Positions 39,810 to 45,610 of a DNA stretch of 45,610 nt are shown piece by piece. Every line of letters starts with the position of its first letter. The first letter of the stretch is position 1. Below the pieces are notes generated by a model. The model ran no database searches, was not told the DNA's origin, and saw only the letters and a list, made by a program, of their open reading frames with translations. Source of the DNA: JAKFDK01 sp036676195 (GTDB taxonomy: Bacteria > Bacillota > Sulfobacillia > Symbiobacteriales > ZC4RG38); contig JAKFDK010000048.1 of assembly GCA_036676195.1 (NCBI GenBank), positions 1 through 45,610 on the forward strand, given 5' to 3'. Both the position numbers and the translations under genes were made by a program.

Positions 39810-40082
39810 ATGTTAAACCAGGGTTTCTTCCAGGAAGAGTTGCCGCGGCTGTTGGCGGCATACCGGGCGGAGAAGGGAGACGAGAAGGCACAGCCGGAAC
39901 TGGTGCTCAAGAATGGCATCACGATTCGGGTCGAAGGTGCCGTCGAGGGCCACCTGGATTACATCACCTTCGACTACAAGCTGCGGGATGACCGGCGACG
40001 GGCTGTCGTGCCCTACACCAGCATCGTGGCGGTCACCTTCGGCCCCTCGGAACGGGAACGGGCCAAACCCGGCCTGATCTAG
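39810..40082 (+). CDS. Small protein of unknown function, beta-rich
   Basis: A 90-residue protein starting MLNQGFFQEELPRLLAAYRA and ending RERAKPGLI. It has an N-terminal amphipathic helix and then several beta strands (ITIRVEGAVEGHLDYITFDY and VVPYTSIVAVTF). The charged 'D-K-R-D-D-R-R' loop lies between. I do not recognise a domain; the final VVPYTSIVAVTF strand resembles Sm-like or small beta-barrel proteins, but that is only an impression. The ATG at 39810 has AAAGGGGGT at 6 bases. It is divergent from rarA and convergent with threonine aldolase. Confidence 0.72.
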   Translation: MLNQGFFQEELPRLLAAYRAEKGDEKAQPELVLKNGITIRVEGAVEGHLDYITFDYKLRDDRRRAVVPYTSIVAVTFGPSERERAKPGLI

Positions 40083-41152
40083 CTGCGCCTGCTGCCAGCA
40101 CCGCCAGCCGGACCGGGGCCGGTGGTCACGGTGGCTTGCAGCCGGACCAGGGCCGTATCGATGTCCGCCCGGTTCACGTCCTTATGGGTGACCAGGCGGA
40201 TCCGGCAGGGGCCGGTGAAAACGCAGCGCACGCCCACCCGGTCCAGCGCCGCCGCCAGATTGGCACCGTCCCACCGTTCATCCACTACATTGAAGTAGAC
40301 CATATTGGTCTGGACCGAAGTCAATTCCACTTCCAGGCCCGGGATCTGGCTCACCCCAGCCGCCAGAACCCGGGCATTTTCATGATCGTCGGCCAGGCGA
40401 TCCACCATTTCCGTCAGGGCCACAATCCCGGCCGCTGCAATCAGACCGGCCTGGCGCATGCCGCCACCGAACATCTTGCGGTAGCGGCGGGCCTCGGCCA
40501 CGTAGTCGGCCGGCCCGGCCAGCACCGAGCCCACCGGGGCCCCCAGCCCCTTGGACAGGCAGACCTGCACCGAATCGACCGGACGGGCAATTCGGGCCGC
40601 CGGAATCCCCTGGGCGACGGCGGCGTTGAACAGTCGGGCCCCGTCCAGGTGCACCGGCACCCCCGCGGCATGGGCCACGGCGCACAGGTCGTCGAGGACC
40701 GCCTGGGGTACCACTGTGCCACCGGCCCGGTTGTGCGTGTTTTCAACGCAGATCAACTGCGTGCGGGGAAAGTGCACGTTGGCCGGCCGGATCTGGGCCT
40801 GCACGTCGGCGGGCGCCATCACCCCGGCCCGCCCCCGCACCGGCATGACCTGACACTGCGAGATGGCGGCAATGCCGCCCACTTCGTACAGGTAAACGTG
40901 TGATTCGGCTTCGGCGATCACCTCGCCCCCGCGGGAGGTGTGGACGGCAATGCCAACCTGATTGCCCTGGGTGCCGGAGGTGCAGAACAGGGCCGCCTCC
41001 TGGCCCAGCAGTCCGGCCGCCAGTTCCTCCAGCCGGTTCACCGTAGGATCCTCGTGGAAAACATCGTCGCCTACCTCGGCCTCATACATGGCCCGGCGCA
41101 TGGCCGGAGTTGGCTGGGTAACCGTGTCACTGCGCAGGTCGATGACCTTCAC
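40079..41152 (-). CDS. Low-specificity L-threonine aldolase
   Basis: A 357-residue PLP enzyme that splits L-threonine or L-allo-threonine to glycine and acetaldehyde. It starts MKVIDLRSDTVTQPTPAMRRAM, with the typical GDDVFHEDPTVNRLEELAAG next. The PLP-binding lysine is in VCLSKGLGAPVGSVLAG near residue 200, preceded by VPVHLDGARLFNAAVA. The GTG at 41152 has AAGGAGG at 7 bases. It lies 120 bases after the trxA stop with a hairpin between, so it is probably a separate unit. The last 20 residues are a glycine-rich tail not typical of the family. Confidence 0.94.
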   Translation of the reverse strand: MKVIDLRSDTVTQPTPAMRRAMYEAEVGDDVFHEDPTVNRLEELAAGLLGQEAALFCTSGTQGNQVGIAVHTSRGGEVIAEAESHVYLYEVGGIAAISQCQVMPVRGRAGVMAPADVQAQIRPANVHFPRTQLICVENTHNRAGGTVVPQAVLDDLCAVAHAAGVPVHLDGARLFNAAVAQGIPAARIARPVDSVQVCLSKGLGAPVGSVLAGPADYVAEARRYRKMFGGGMRQAGLIAAAGIVALTEMVDRLADDHENARVLAAGVSQIPGLEVELTSVQTNMVYFNVVDERWDGANLAAALDRVGVRCVFTGPCRIRLVTHKDVNRADIDTALVRLQATVTTGPGPAGGAGSRRS

Positions 41153-41244
41153 CGTCGGGCCTCCTTGCCCCAGACCGCAGGGTCCGGCTTTGCTTTACCA
41201 ATTCCACCCGCAGGCGCAGGCTCCTGCCGCCACGGGCGCGTAGC

Positions 41245-41267
41245 GGCCCCCGGCCAAGCCGGGGGCC
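41245..41267 (-). terminator. Hairpin after trxA
   Basis: A perfect 10-bp GC stem (GGCCCCCGGC with GCCGGGGGCC) and 3-base loop, 7 bases past the trxA stop. No T-run follows, so termination strength is uncertain. Confidence 0.6.
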
Positions 41268-41274
41268 ACATTGC

Positions 41275-41607
41275 TTATACCAGGGCCAGGTCGATCTTCT
41301 GCTTCAGGTCCCGCTTGGGCATGAACCCGACGATCCGTTCCACCGGCTCACCGTTCTTGAACACCAGCAGGGTAGGAATGCTCATCACGCCGTACTGGCT
41401 GGAAACGTCCTGGTTCTCATCGACATTCAGTTTCCCGACCTTGACCTGGCCCTCATATTCACCCGCCAGTTCGTCGATGATCGGGGCGATCATCCGGCAC
41501 GGACCGCACCAGACAGCCCAGAAGTCGACCACCACCGGCTTGTCCGACTTCAGTACCTCTTCGGCCCAGTTGCCGCCTGAAAATGTTTTGACCTTGTTGC
41601 TGGCCAC
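41275..41607 (-). CDS. trxA: Thioredoxin TrxA
   Basis: A 110-residue thioredoxin, the cytoplasmic disulfide reductase. The redox site is FWAVWCGPCRMIAPIIDELA near residue 35 and the cis-proline is in MSIPTLLVFKNG. Length and fold elements are complete. The GTG at 41607 has GGGGGG about 9 bases upstream. A promoter at 41654-41683 lies directly in front and overlaps the end of the structured RNA unit upstream. Of the thioredoxin-like proteins this is the housekeeping type. Confidence 0.97.
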   Translation of the reverse strand: MASNKVKTFSGGNWAEEVLKSDKPVVVDFWAVWCGPCRMIAPIIDELAGEYEGQVKVGKLNVDENQDVSSQYGVMSIPTLLVFKNGEPVERIVGFMPKRDLKQKIDLALV

Positions 41608-41653
41608 TATGTAATACCCCCCGAGAAATTGGTTTTACGCTACCAGTCTTTCT

Positions 41654-41683
41654 ATTGTACCGCCTGCCCAACAAAAACAACAA
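41654..41683 (-). promoter_or_regulatory. Promoter of trxA
   Basis: Minus-strand TTGTTG (41683-41678) and TACAAT (41659-41654) with an 18-base spacer. The -35 element lies within the T-rich tract that ends the RNA upstream. Confidence 0.65.
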
Positions 41684-41921
41684 GAGCGCCCGTAACGGGC
41701 GCTGTAGAAAAAGGGGTCCCCACCGAGCCGTGTCGCCGCCAAATGAACCTGCGACTCACGCAGGTGGGTGCGGCCCACCGACCAGGTGTGTCCCCTGACT
41801 CCTGACGGAGGGGGCATACACGTCGCCGGTGGAGCGGTGCTCCCGTTTAAATGACTGTCCAGGTCATTTAAAACGGCCGGATCACGTACACGGCAGGGTA
41901 CCATTACCTTGCCCTCTGGCG
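41672..41921 (-). ncRNA. Candidate structured small RNA (6S-like or unknown)
   Basis: A transcription unit of about 250 bases, with its own promoter (41928-41956) and an intrinsic terminator (AGCGCCCGT/ACGGGCGCT at 41685-41703, then CTTGTTGTTTTTG on the minus strand), contains no plausible gene. Instead it folds: a hairpin at 41892-41913, a long AT-rich hairpin at 41844-41875, and a closing stem (41827-41832 with 41720-41725, then 41818-41822 with 41729-41733). The closing stem encloses a hairpin at 41792-41814, one at 41763-41779 and one at 41747-41765 that competes with it. In Bacillus a 6S RNA gene lies beside aspS (from memory), so 6S is one hypothesis, but I do not recognise the conserved core. 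A trxA-linked leader is less likely because of the terminator. Confidence 0.5.
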
Positions 41922-41927
41922 AGATTC

Positions 41928-41956
41928 ATGATACCAAAAGGAACCGGTGGCCGCAA
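41928..41956 (-). promoter_or_regulatory. Promoter of the candidate structured RNA
   Basis: Minus-strand TTGCGG (41956-41951) and TATCAT (41933-41928) are exactly 17 bases apart, giving a predicted start near 41921. Confidence 0.6.
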
Positions 41957-42042
41957 GGTGGTGTCTTTATCCTCAGCATATGTCACTGCAAGGCGAAACG
42001 CGTCCCGGTTGCAGTTCCCATCCGGCTGCCAGCCGGCCCCTG

Positions 42043-42071
42043 TTGCAAGTTCAGATATTCACGTGTACGAT
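42043..42071 (+). promoter_or_regulatory. Promoter of the FtsH-like gene
   Basis: TTGCAA (42043-42048) and TACGAT (42066-42071) with a 17-base spacer, 45 bases before the start of the FtsH-like gene. Confidence 0.6.
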
Positions 42072-42115
42072 AAGTTGAACATCACGAAAACGGTGGAACG
42101 GTCGGGGGTGTCCCC

Positions 42116-43636
42116 ATGCTGATGCGCCTGCGCCGGACTCCGGCAGAGCTGTGGTTCACCATTCTGGGGGTCGGCGCCTTTATCGGTTCCGGCCTTACAG
42201 CGATGGCGGCAGTAGCCACCGAGCACCCGCTGGTGCTTGGCTCGTTCGTCCTGTTTTCCAGCCTGGGGGCGGCGGCCATTTACCGGGTGCAGTGTGTCGA
42301 ACGTACCGGTACCGACGAATCTGCCCACCCGCCGGACCCCCGCACGTTTGCCGATGTGGCCGGTCTGGACGAGGTCCGCCGGGACCTGGAGGAACTGGTG
42401 GACTGCATCCGCAACCGCCGCAAGTACCTGACGCTGGACGCTCAATTGCCCCGGGGGATCCTGCTGTATGGTCCGCCCGGCACCGGCAAGACCCTGCTGG
42501 CCAAAGCCCTGGCTGCCGAAGCCGGCGCCAGCTTCCATTATGCCAGTGGCGCCAGTTTTGTCGAAAAATATGTCGGTGTGGGCTCTCAGCGGGTCCGGGA
42601 ACTGTTTGTGCGGGCCCGCAAGTCGGCACCGGCGATCATTTTTATCGATGAAATCGATTCCATCGGCCGTAGCCGGCACAACGGCGAAAACGCCGAGTGG
42701 GACTCCACCCTGAACAAACTCCTCAACGAAATCGATGGCTTCACCTCCACCGATAACGTTCTGCTGGTGTGTGCGACCAACCGTAAGGAACTGCTGGACA
42801 CCGCCCTGCTGCGGCCCGGCCGCCTGGACCGGCAGGTCTATATCGGCCTTCCTGATCTGTCCGCCCGCCTGTCCATCCTGCAGGTACATACCCGGCGTAA
42901 GCCCCTGGCGGCCGACGCCGACCTGCATGCCCTGGCCCGCCGTTCTCCTGGTCTGTCCGGTGCCCACCTGGCCGCTATAGTCAACGAGGCCGCCCTGGCC
43001 ACGGCGCGGGTCGGTCGCAGCGAAATCAGCCAGGCCGACTTCACCCAGGGCCTGGAACGGGTCCTGGCCGGGATGGCAGGCCAGAAGAGTGTCCTGTCGG
43101 CCGAAGAGCGGCAGGTAGTGGCCTATCACGAGGCCGGTCATGCGGTGGTGGGGTCCGCCCTGGGGATGGGGACCGTCGAGCGGATCAGTCTGCTGCCCCG
43201 CTCCCAGGCCCTGGGCTACGTGCTGCAGATTCCCGAGGAGCGGCTCCTGCATACCCGGCGCTGGCTGCAGGACCGCATTGCCACCCTGCTGGCCGGGCGG
43301 GCGGCCGAAGCCGTTTTTTTCGGCGACGTGTCCACCGGCGCCGCCGATGATCTGCACAAGGCCACCCAGATTGCTGAGCAAATGGTGCTGAATTACGGAA
43401 TGGGCAGCCGCCACCGCAACCAGGTGGTGCGTGAGCAGGCCCTGGTCCTGTCGCCGGCCGTTCAGGCCGAGGTAGAGGCGATTATCGAACAGGGCTGGGA
43501 GCGGGCCCTGCACCTGGTGCAGGAGCAGCGGGCAGCCGTCAGCAAGCTGGCCACTGTCCTGCTGGAACAGGAGAACCTGGAGGGCTCCGAACTTGAAAAC
43601 ATGCTGACTGCCCTGCAGCCGGTGTCTGTACCGTAA
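42116..43636 (+). CDS. Short FtsH-like membrane AAA+ zinc metalloprotease
   Basis: A 506-residue FtsH-family protease. Two membrane helices (residues about 12-35 and 38-60) are joined by only a few residues, so the periplasmic domain of true FtsH is absent. The AAA+ domain has Walker A YGPPGTGKTLLAKALAAEAG, Walker B IIFIDEIDSIG and the second-region LLRPGRLDR. The pore loop is SFVEKYVGVG instead of the usual F-V-E-M-F-V-G-V-G. The protease has the zinc site YHEAGHAVVG, and a downstream aspartate in STGAADDLHKAT as third ligand. The C-terminus is also shorter than in FtsH. It is a stand-alone gene with its own promoter and terminator; the usual ftsH is presumably elsewhere. Membrane-protein quality control is likely, with reduced periplasmic contacts. 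Confidence 0.9.
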   Translation: MLMRLRRTPAELWFTILGVGAFIGSGLTAMAAVATEHPLVLGSFVLFSSLGAAAIYRVQCVERTGTDESAHPPDPRTFADVAGLDEVRRDLEELVDCIRNRRKYLTLDAQLPRGILLYGPPGTGKTLLAKALAAEAGASFHYASGASFVEKYVGVGSQRVRELFVRARKSAPAIIFIDEIDSIGRSRHNGENAEWDSTLNKLLNEIDGFTSTDNVLLVCATNRKELLDTALLRPGRLDRQVYIGLPDLSARLSILQVHTRRKPLAADADLHALARRSPGLSGAHLAAIVNEAALATARVGRSEISQADFTQGLERVLAGMAGQKSVLSAEERQVVAYHEAGHAVVGSALGMGTVERISLLPRSQALGYVLQIPEERLLHTRRWLQDRIATLLAGRAAEAVFFGDVSTGAADDLHKATQIAEQMVLNYGMGSRHRNQVVREQALVLSPAVQAEVEAIIEQGWERALHLVQEQRAAVSKLATVLLEQENLEGSELENMLTALQPVSVP

Positions 43637-43660
43637 CGCCCCTGCCCGCCGGCCGACTGC

Positions 43661-43700
43661 GCCCGCCGACTGACCACCGGTCAGCGGCGGGCTTTGCTGT
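43661..43700 (+). terminator. Terminator of the FtsH-like gene
   Basis: GCCCGCCG with CGGCGGGC (8 bp), a bulged A, and CTGACC with GGTCAG (6 bp) around a 3-base loop, followed by TTTGCTG. It separates the convergent FtsH-like and aspS genes. Confidence 0.75.
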
Positions 43701-43718
43701 GCCCACCTTCCAGTTGAC

Positions 43719-45521
43719 TCAGTCTGCCTGGTCACCGCCCGAGGCCGCCTCGGACCGGACCTGCAACTCCCGCAGTTGCTTGTCGGCCACCTCGCCGGGG
43801 GCATCGACCATCAGGTCGGTGGCGCGGGCCGTCTTGGGGAAGGCGATCACGTCGCGGATCGACGGCCGGCCCGCCAGCAACATCACCCACCGGTCCAGCC
43901 CGAAGGCCAGGCCGCCGTGGGGCGGCGTGCCGTACTCAAAGGCGTCAAGCAGGAAACCAAACTTGGCCCGAGCTTCCTCCGGCGTGAAGCCGAGCAGGCC
44001 GAACATGCGCTCCTGCAGGTCACGGCGGTGAATACGAATGCTGCCGCCACCCAGTTCCACGCCATTGAGCACCAGGTCGTAGGCATTGGCCCGCAATTCG
44101 CCCAGCCGCTCGTAGGGGAAGGCCGGGTCCATCACCTGTTCCAGGTCATCGGGGTGGGGCGAGGTAAAGGGATGGTGCACCGCCACGTAGCGGTTTTCCT
44201 CCGCATCGTGTTCCACCAGGGGGAAGTCCACCACCCAGAGCAGGTTGAACTCGCCCGCCGGAATCAGTCCCAGTCGCCGCCCCAGTTCCAGGCGCACCTG
44301 GCCCAGGGCGGTGCAGGCCACCTCAGCCCGGTCGGCCACGAACAGCAGCAGGTCACCGGTTTCGGCTCCCAGCCGCTCCCGAATGGCGGCCAGTTCGGCC
44401 TCGGTCAGGAACTTGGCGATGGAGCCTTTGGTCTCGGCTCCGGCAAAGGCCACCCAGGCCAGGCCCTTGGCCTTGTAAGTCTTGGCCACCTCTTCAAGTT
44501 CAGCCACTTCCTTGCGGCTGAAGCCGGCGCAGCCCGGCACCCGAATGCCCCTGACGGTGCCCCCGCCCTGAACGGTGCCACTGAAGACCTTGAAGCCGCA
44601 GTCACGGGCAATGTCGGAGATATCGGCCAGTTCCAGCCCGAAGCGCAGGTCCGGCTTGTCGGAGCCGTAGCGGTCCATGGCTTCCTGATAGGTCAGGCGC
44701 CGCAGCGGCAGGGCCACCTCCACCCCCAGGGCGTCCCGGAACACCTGCTGCACGCAGCCTTCCATCATGGCCAGCACCGACTCCCGGTCGACGAAGGACA
44801 TTTCCAGGTCCACCTGAGTGAATTCGGGCTGGCGGTCGGCACGCAGGTCCTCGTCCCGGAAGCAGCGTACGATCTGGAAATATCGCTCCATGCCGCCAAT
44901 CATCAGAAGCTGTTTGAAAATTTGTGGCGATTGCGGAAGGGCATAAAACTCACCTGGATGAACACGACTAGGTACTAAATAATCACGGGCACCTTCTGGC
45001 GTACTCTTTGTAAGGATAGGAGTTTCTATATCTAGGAACCCTTCCCTATCAAGGAAGTTCCGAATCACCTGTGTCACCTGGTGACGCATTTTAAAAGTCT
45101 CAAACATAACCGGTCTTCTAAGGTCCAAATAACGATATTTTAGACGAACATCCTCAGACACATCCGTTTGATCTGCAATAGTAAATGGAGGAGTTTTCGC
45201 TTCGTTTATAATTGTAACCTGGTTCGCATGGACTTCAATTCGACCTGTTTTTAAGTTTTCGTTAATGGTTCCAGCGTCCCTAGCAACTACTGTTCCGACT
45301 ATATCAAGAACATATTCATTACGAATTTTTTCTGCTAAAGCTAGTGCTTCTCTCGATACTTCTGGATTAAATACTACTTGGATGATTCCGGAACGGTCGC
45401 GTAAATCAATAAAAATTAAACCACCTAAGTCACGACGTCTTTGCACCCACCCTTTAAGCGTAATACTCTTTCCAATATGCTGTTCTGTTACGTCTCCACA
45501 AAAATACGTTCTACCGTACAT
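43719..45521 (-). CDS. aspS: Aspartyl-tRNA synthetase, mosaic gene
   Basis: A complete 600-residue bacterial-type AspRS, charging tRNA-Asp (or also tRNA-Asn if non-discriminating). The OB-fold anticodon domain opens MYGRTYFCGDVTEQ, motif 2 is FRDEDLRADRQPEFTQVDLEMSF near residue 220 (read in pieces), the GAD insert is mid-protein, and motif 3 is GLAFGLDRWVMLLAG near 540. I start at the ATG at 45521, which has GGGAGATAGG upstream; an upstream in-frame ATG is inside hisS. Codon use changes sharply: the first about 190 codons (45521 to about 44950) are AT-rich and Bacillaceae-like, while the rest is GC-rich like the window. The switch falls within the conserved YALPQSPQIFKQLLM to motif 2 region. 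The protein itself looks whole. Confidence 0.95.
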   Translation of the reverse strand: MYGRTYFCGDVTEQHIGKSITLKGWVQRRRDLGGLIFIDLRDRSGIIQVVFNPEVSREALALAEKIRNEYVLDIVGTVVARDAGTINENLKTGRIEVHANQVTIINEAKTPPFTIADQTDVSEDVRLKYRYLDLRRPVMFETFKMRHQVTQVIRNFLDREGFLDIETPILTKSTPEGARDYLVPSRVHPGEFYALPQSPQIFKQLLMIGGMERYFQIVRCFRDEDLRADRQPEFTQVDLEMSFVDRESVLAMMEGCVQQVFRDALGVEVALPLRRLTYQEAMDRYGSDKPDLRFGLELADISDIARDCGFKVFSGTVQGGGTVRGIRVPGCAGFSRKEVAELEEVAKTYKAKGLAWVAFAGAETKGSIAKFLTEAELAAIRERLGAETGDLLLFVADRAEVACTALGQVRLELGRRLGLIPAGEFNLLWVVDFPLVEHDAEENRYVAVHHPFTSPHPDDLEQVMDPAFPYERLGELRANAYDLVLNGVELGGGSIRIHRRDLQERMFGLLGFTPEEARAKFGFLLDAFEYGTPPHGGLAFGLDRWVMLLAGRPSIRDVIAFPKTARATDLMVDAPGEVADKQLRELQVRSEAASGGDQAD

Positions 45522-45525
45522 ATAC

Positions 45526-45610
45526 CTATCTCCCTTTTTTATAGATTGCTGAAAACTCTTCAATAAATGTATCTAACGGCACTTCTACTTGGTTTCCACT
45601 TTCCATGTCT
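45526..45610 (-). CDS. hisS: Histidyl-tRNA synthetase C-terminus (partial)
   Basis: The last 27 codons of a minus-strand gene running off the window edge: DMESGNQVEVPLDTFIEEF and then SAIYKKGR before TAG. This looks like the C-terminal tail of Bacillaceae HisRS, and hisS-aspS is the standard Bacillus gene order. Its stop lies 4 bases before the aspS start. Like the first part of aspS it is AT-rich, so the foreign segment includes both genes. The assignment rests on context and a short tail, so it is moderate. Confidence 0.65.
   Translation of the reverse strand, partial: DMESGNQVEVPLDTFIEEFSAIYKKGR

Noticed and set aside
41890..41920. T-box leader (TGGTACC-like sequence)
   Set aside because: The motif occurs near the 5' end of the RNA, is followed by unrelated hairpins and no synthetase gene lies downstream in that direction.

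Overview
The window looks like a chromosomal segment from a high-GC Bacillota (Firmicutes) bacterium. The order aspS, trxA, rarA, CymR/IscR-type Rrf2 regulator, cysteine desulfurase, mnmA, AI-2E-family permease is typical of that phylum. Promoters are sigma-A-like, ribosome binding sites are strong (AGGAGG type), GTG and TTG starts are common, and the three complete tRNA genes encode their CCA ends. I cannot name the genus. Base composition is high-GC throughout except for small AT-rich islands and the last ~650 bases, which are about 40% GC and Bacillaceae-like.

Region by region. 1-2000 is eroding DNA: a 20-bp tandem repeat, a stretch with no recognisable gene, a broken ABC-transporter ATPase and a GntR regulator without its DNA-binding domain. 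2036-4504 is an intact minus-strand operon: acyl-CoA dehydrogenase, kynurenine-formamidase-like cyclase, and a small MerP-like heavy-metal-binding protein that can only be read by translating two consecutive in-frame UGA codons. These are followed, at the spacing expected for a bacterial SECIS element, by a hairpin with a perfect 7-bp core; I read this gene as a candidate tandem-selenocysteine protein. 4632-8258 holds a large PAS/GAF/GGDEF/EAL protein, tRNA-Ser(GGA) and a truncated second copy of that tRNA with its own promoter. 8367-10360 has two DtxR-family metalloregulators (the second clearly MntR) and transposase debris. 10419-12234 pairs a BusR-like GntR+RCK_C regulator (c-di-AMP-sensing in known relatives) with a CaxA-type Ca2+/H+ antiporter. 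12361-18835 holds stand-alone metabolic genes (cupin, FAD oxidase, VOC, MBL hydrolase, DedA, double GNAT, NagZ). 19284-26783 is a tightly overlapping operon for a class I Mg/Co chelatase (H, I and D subunits) ending in an MFS permease. 27005-27317 is a tRNA-Phe/tRNA-Ser(GCU) operon. 27388-30540 contains nitroreductase, a small unknown protein and an envelope-type set (AI-2E permease, YtxH-like, zinc ribbon, PRC-barrel). 30646-33408 is the sulfur-transfer cluster mnmA, cysteine desulfurase and Rrf2 regulator. 33527-38407 holds an inositol monophosphatase and a membrane histidine kinase flanked by two paralogous single-domain response regulators. 38404-43636 holds rarA, a small conserved-looking protein, threonine aldolase, thioredoxin, a candidate structured RNA and a short FtsH-like protease. 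43719-45610 is aspS with the last codons of hisS.

The most noteworthy points are the tandem-UGA MerP-like gene, the abrupt compositional switch inside aspS (natural mosaic or assembly chimera), a promoter-terminator-bounded structured RNA upstream of trxA, a promoter-bearing truncated tRNA-Ser copy, and a BchH-type chelatase operon without visible pigment or cobalamin genes nearby.
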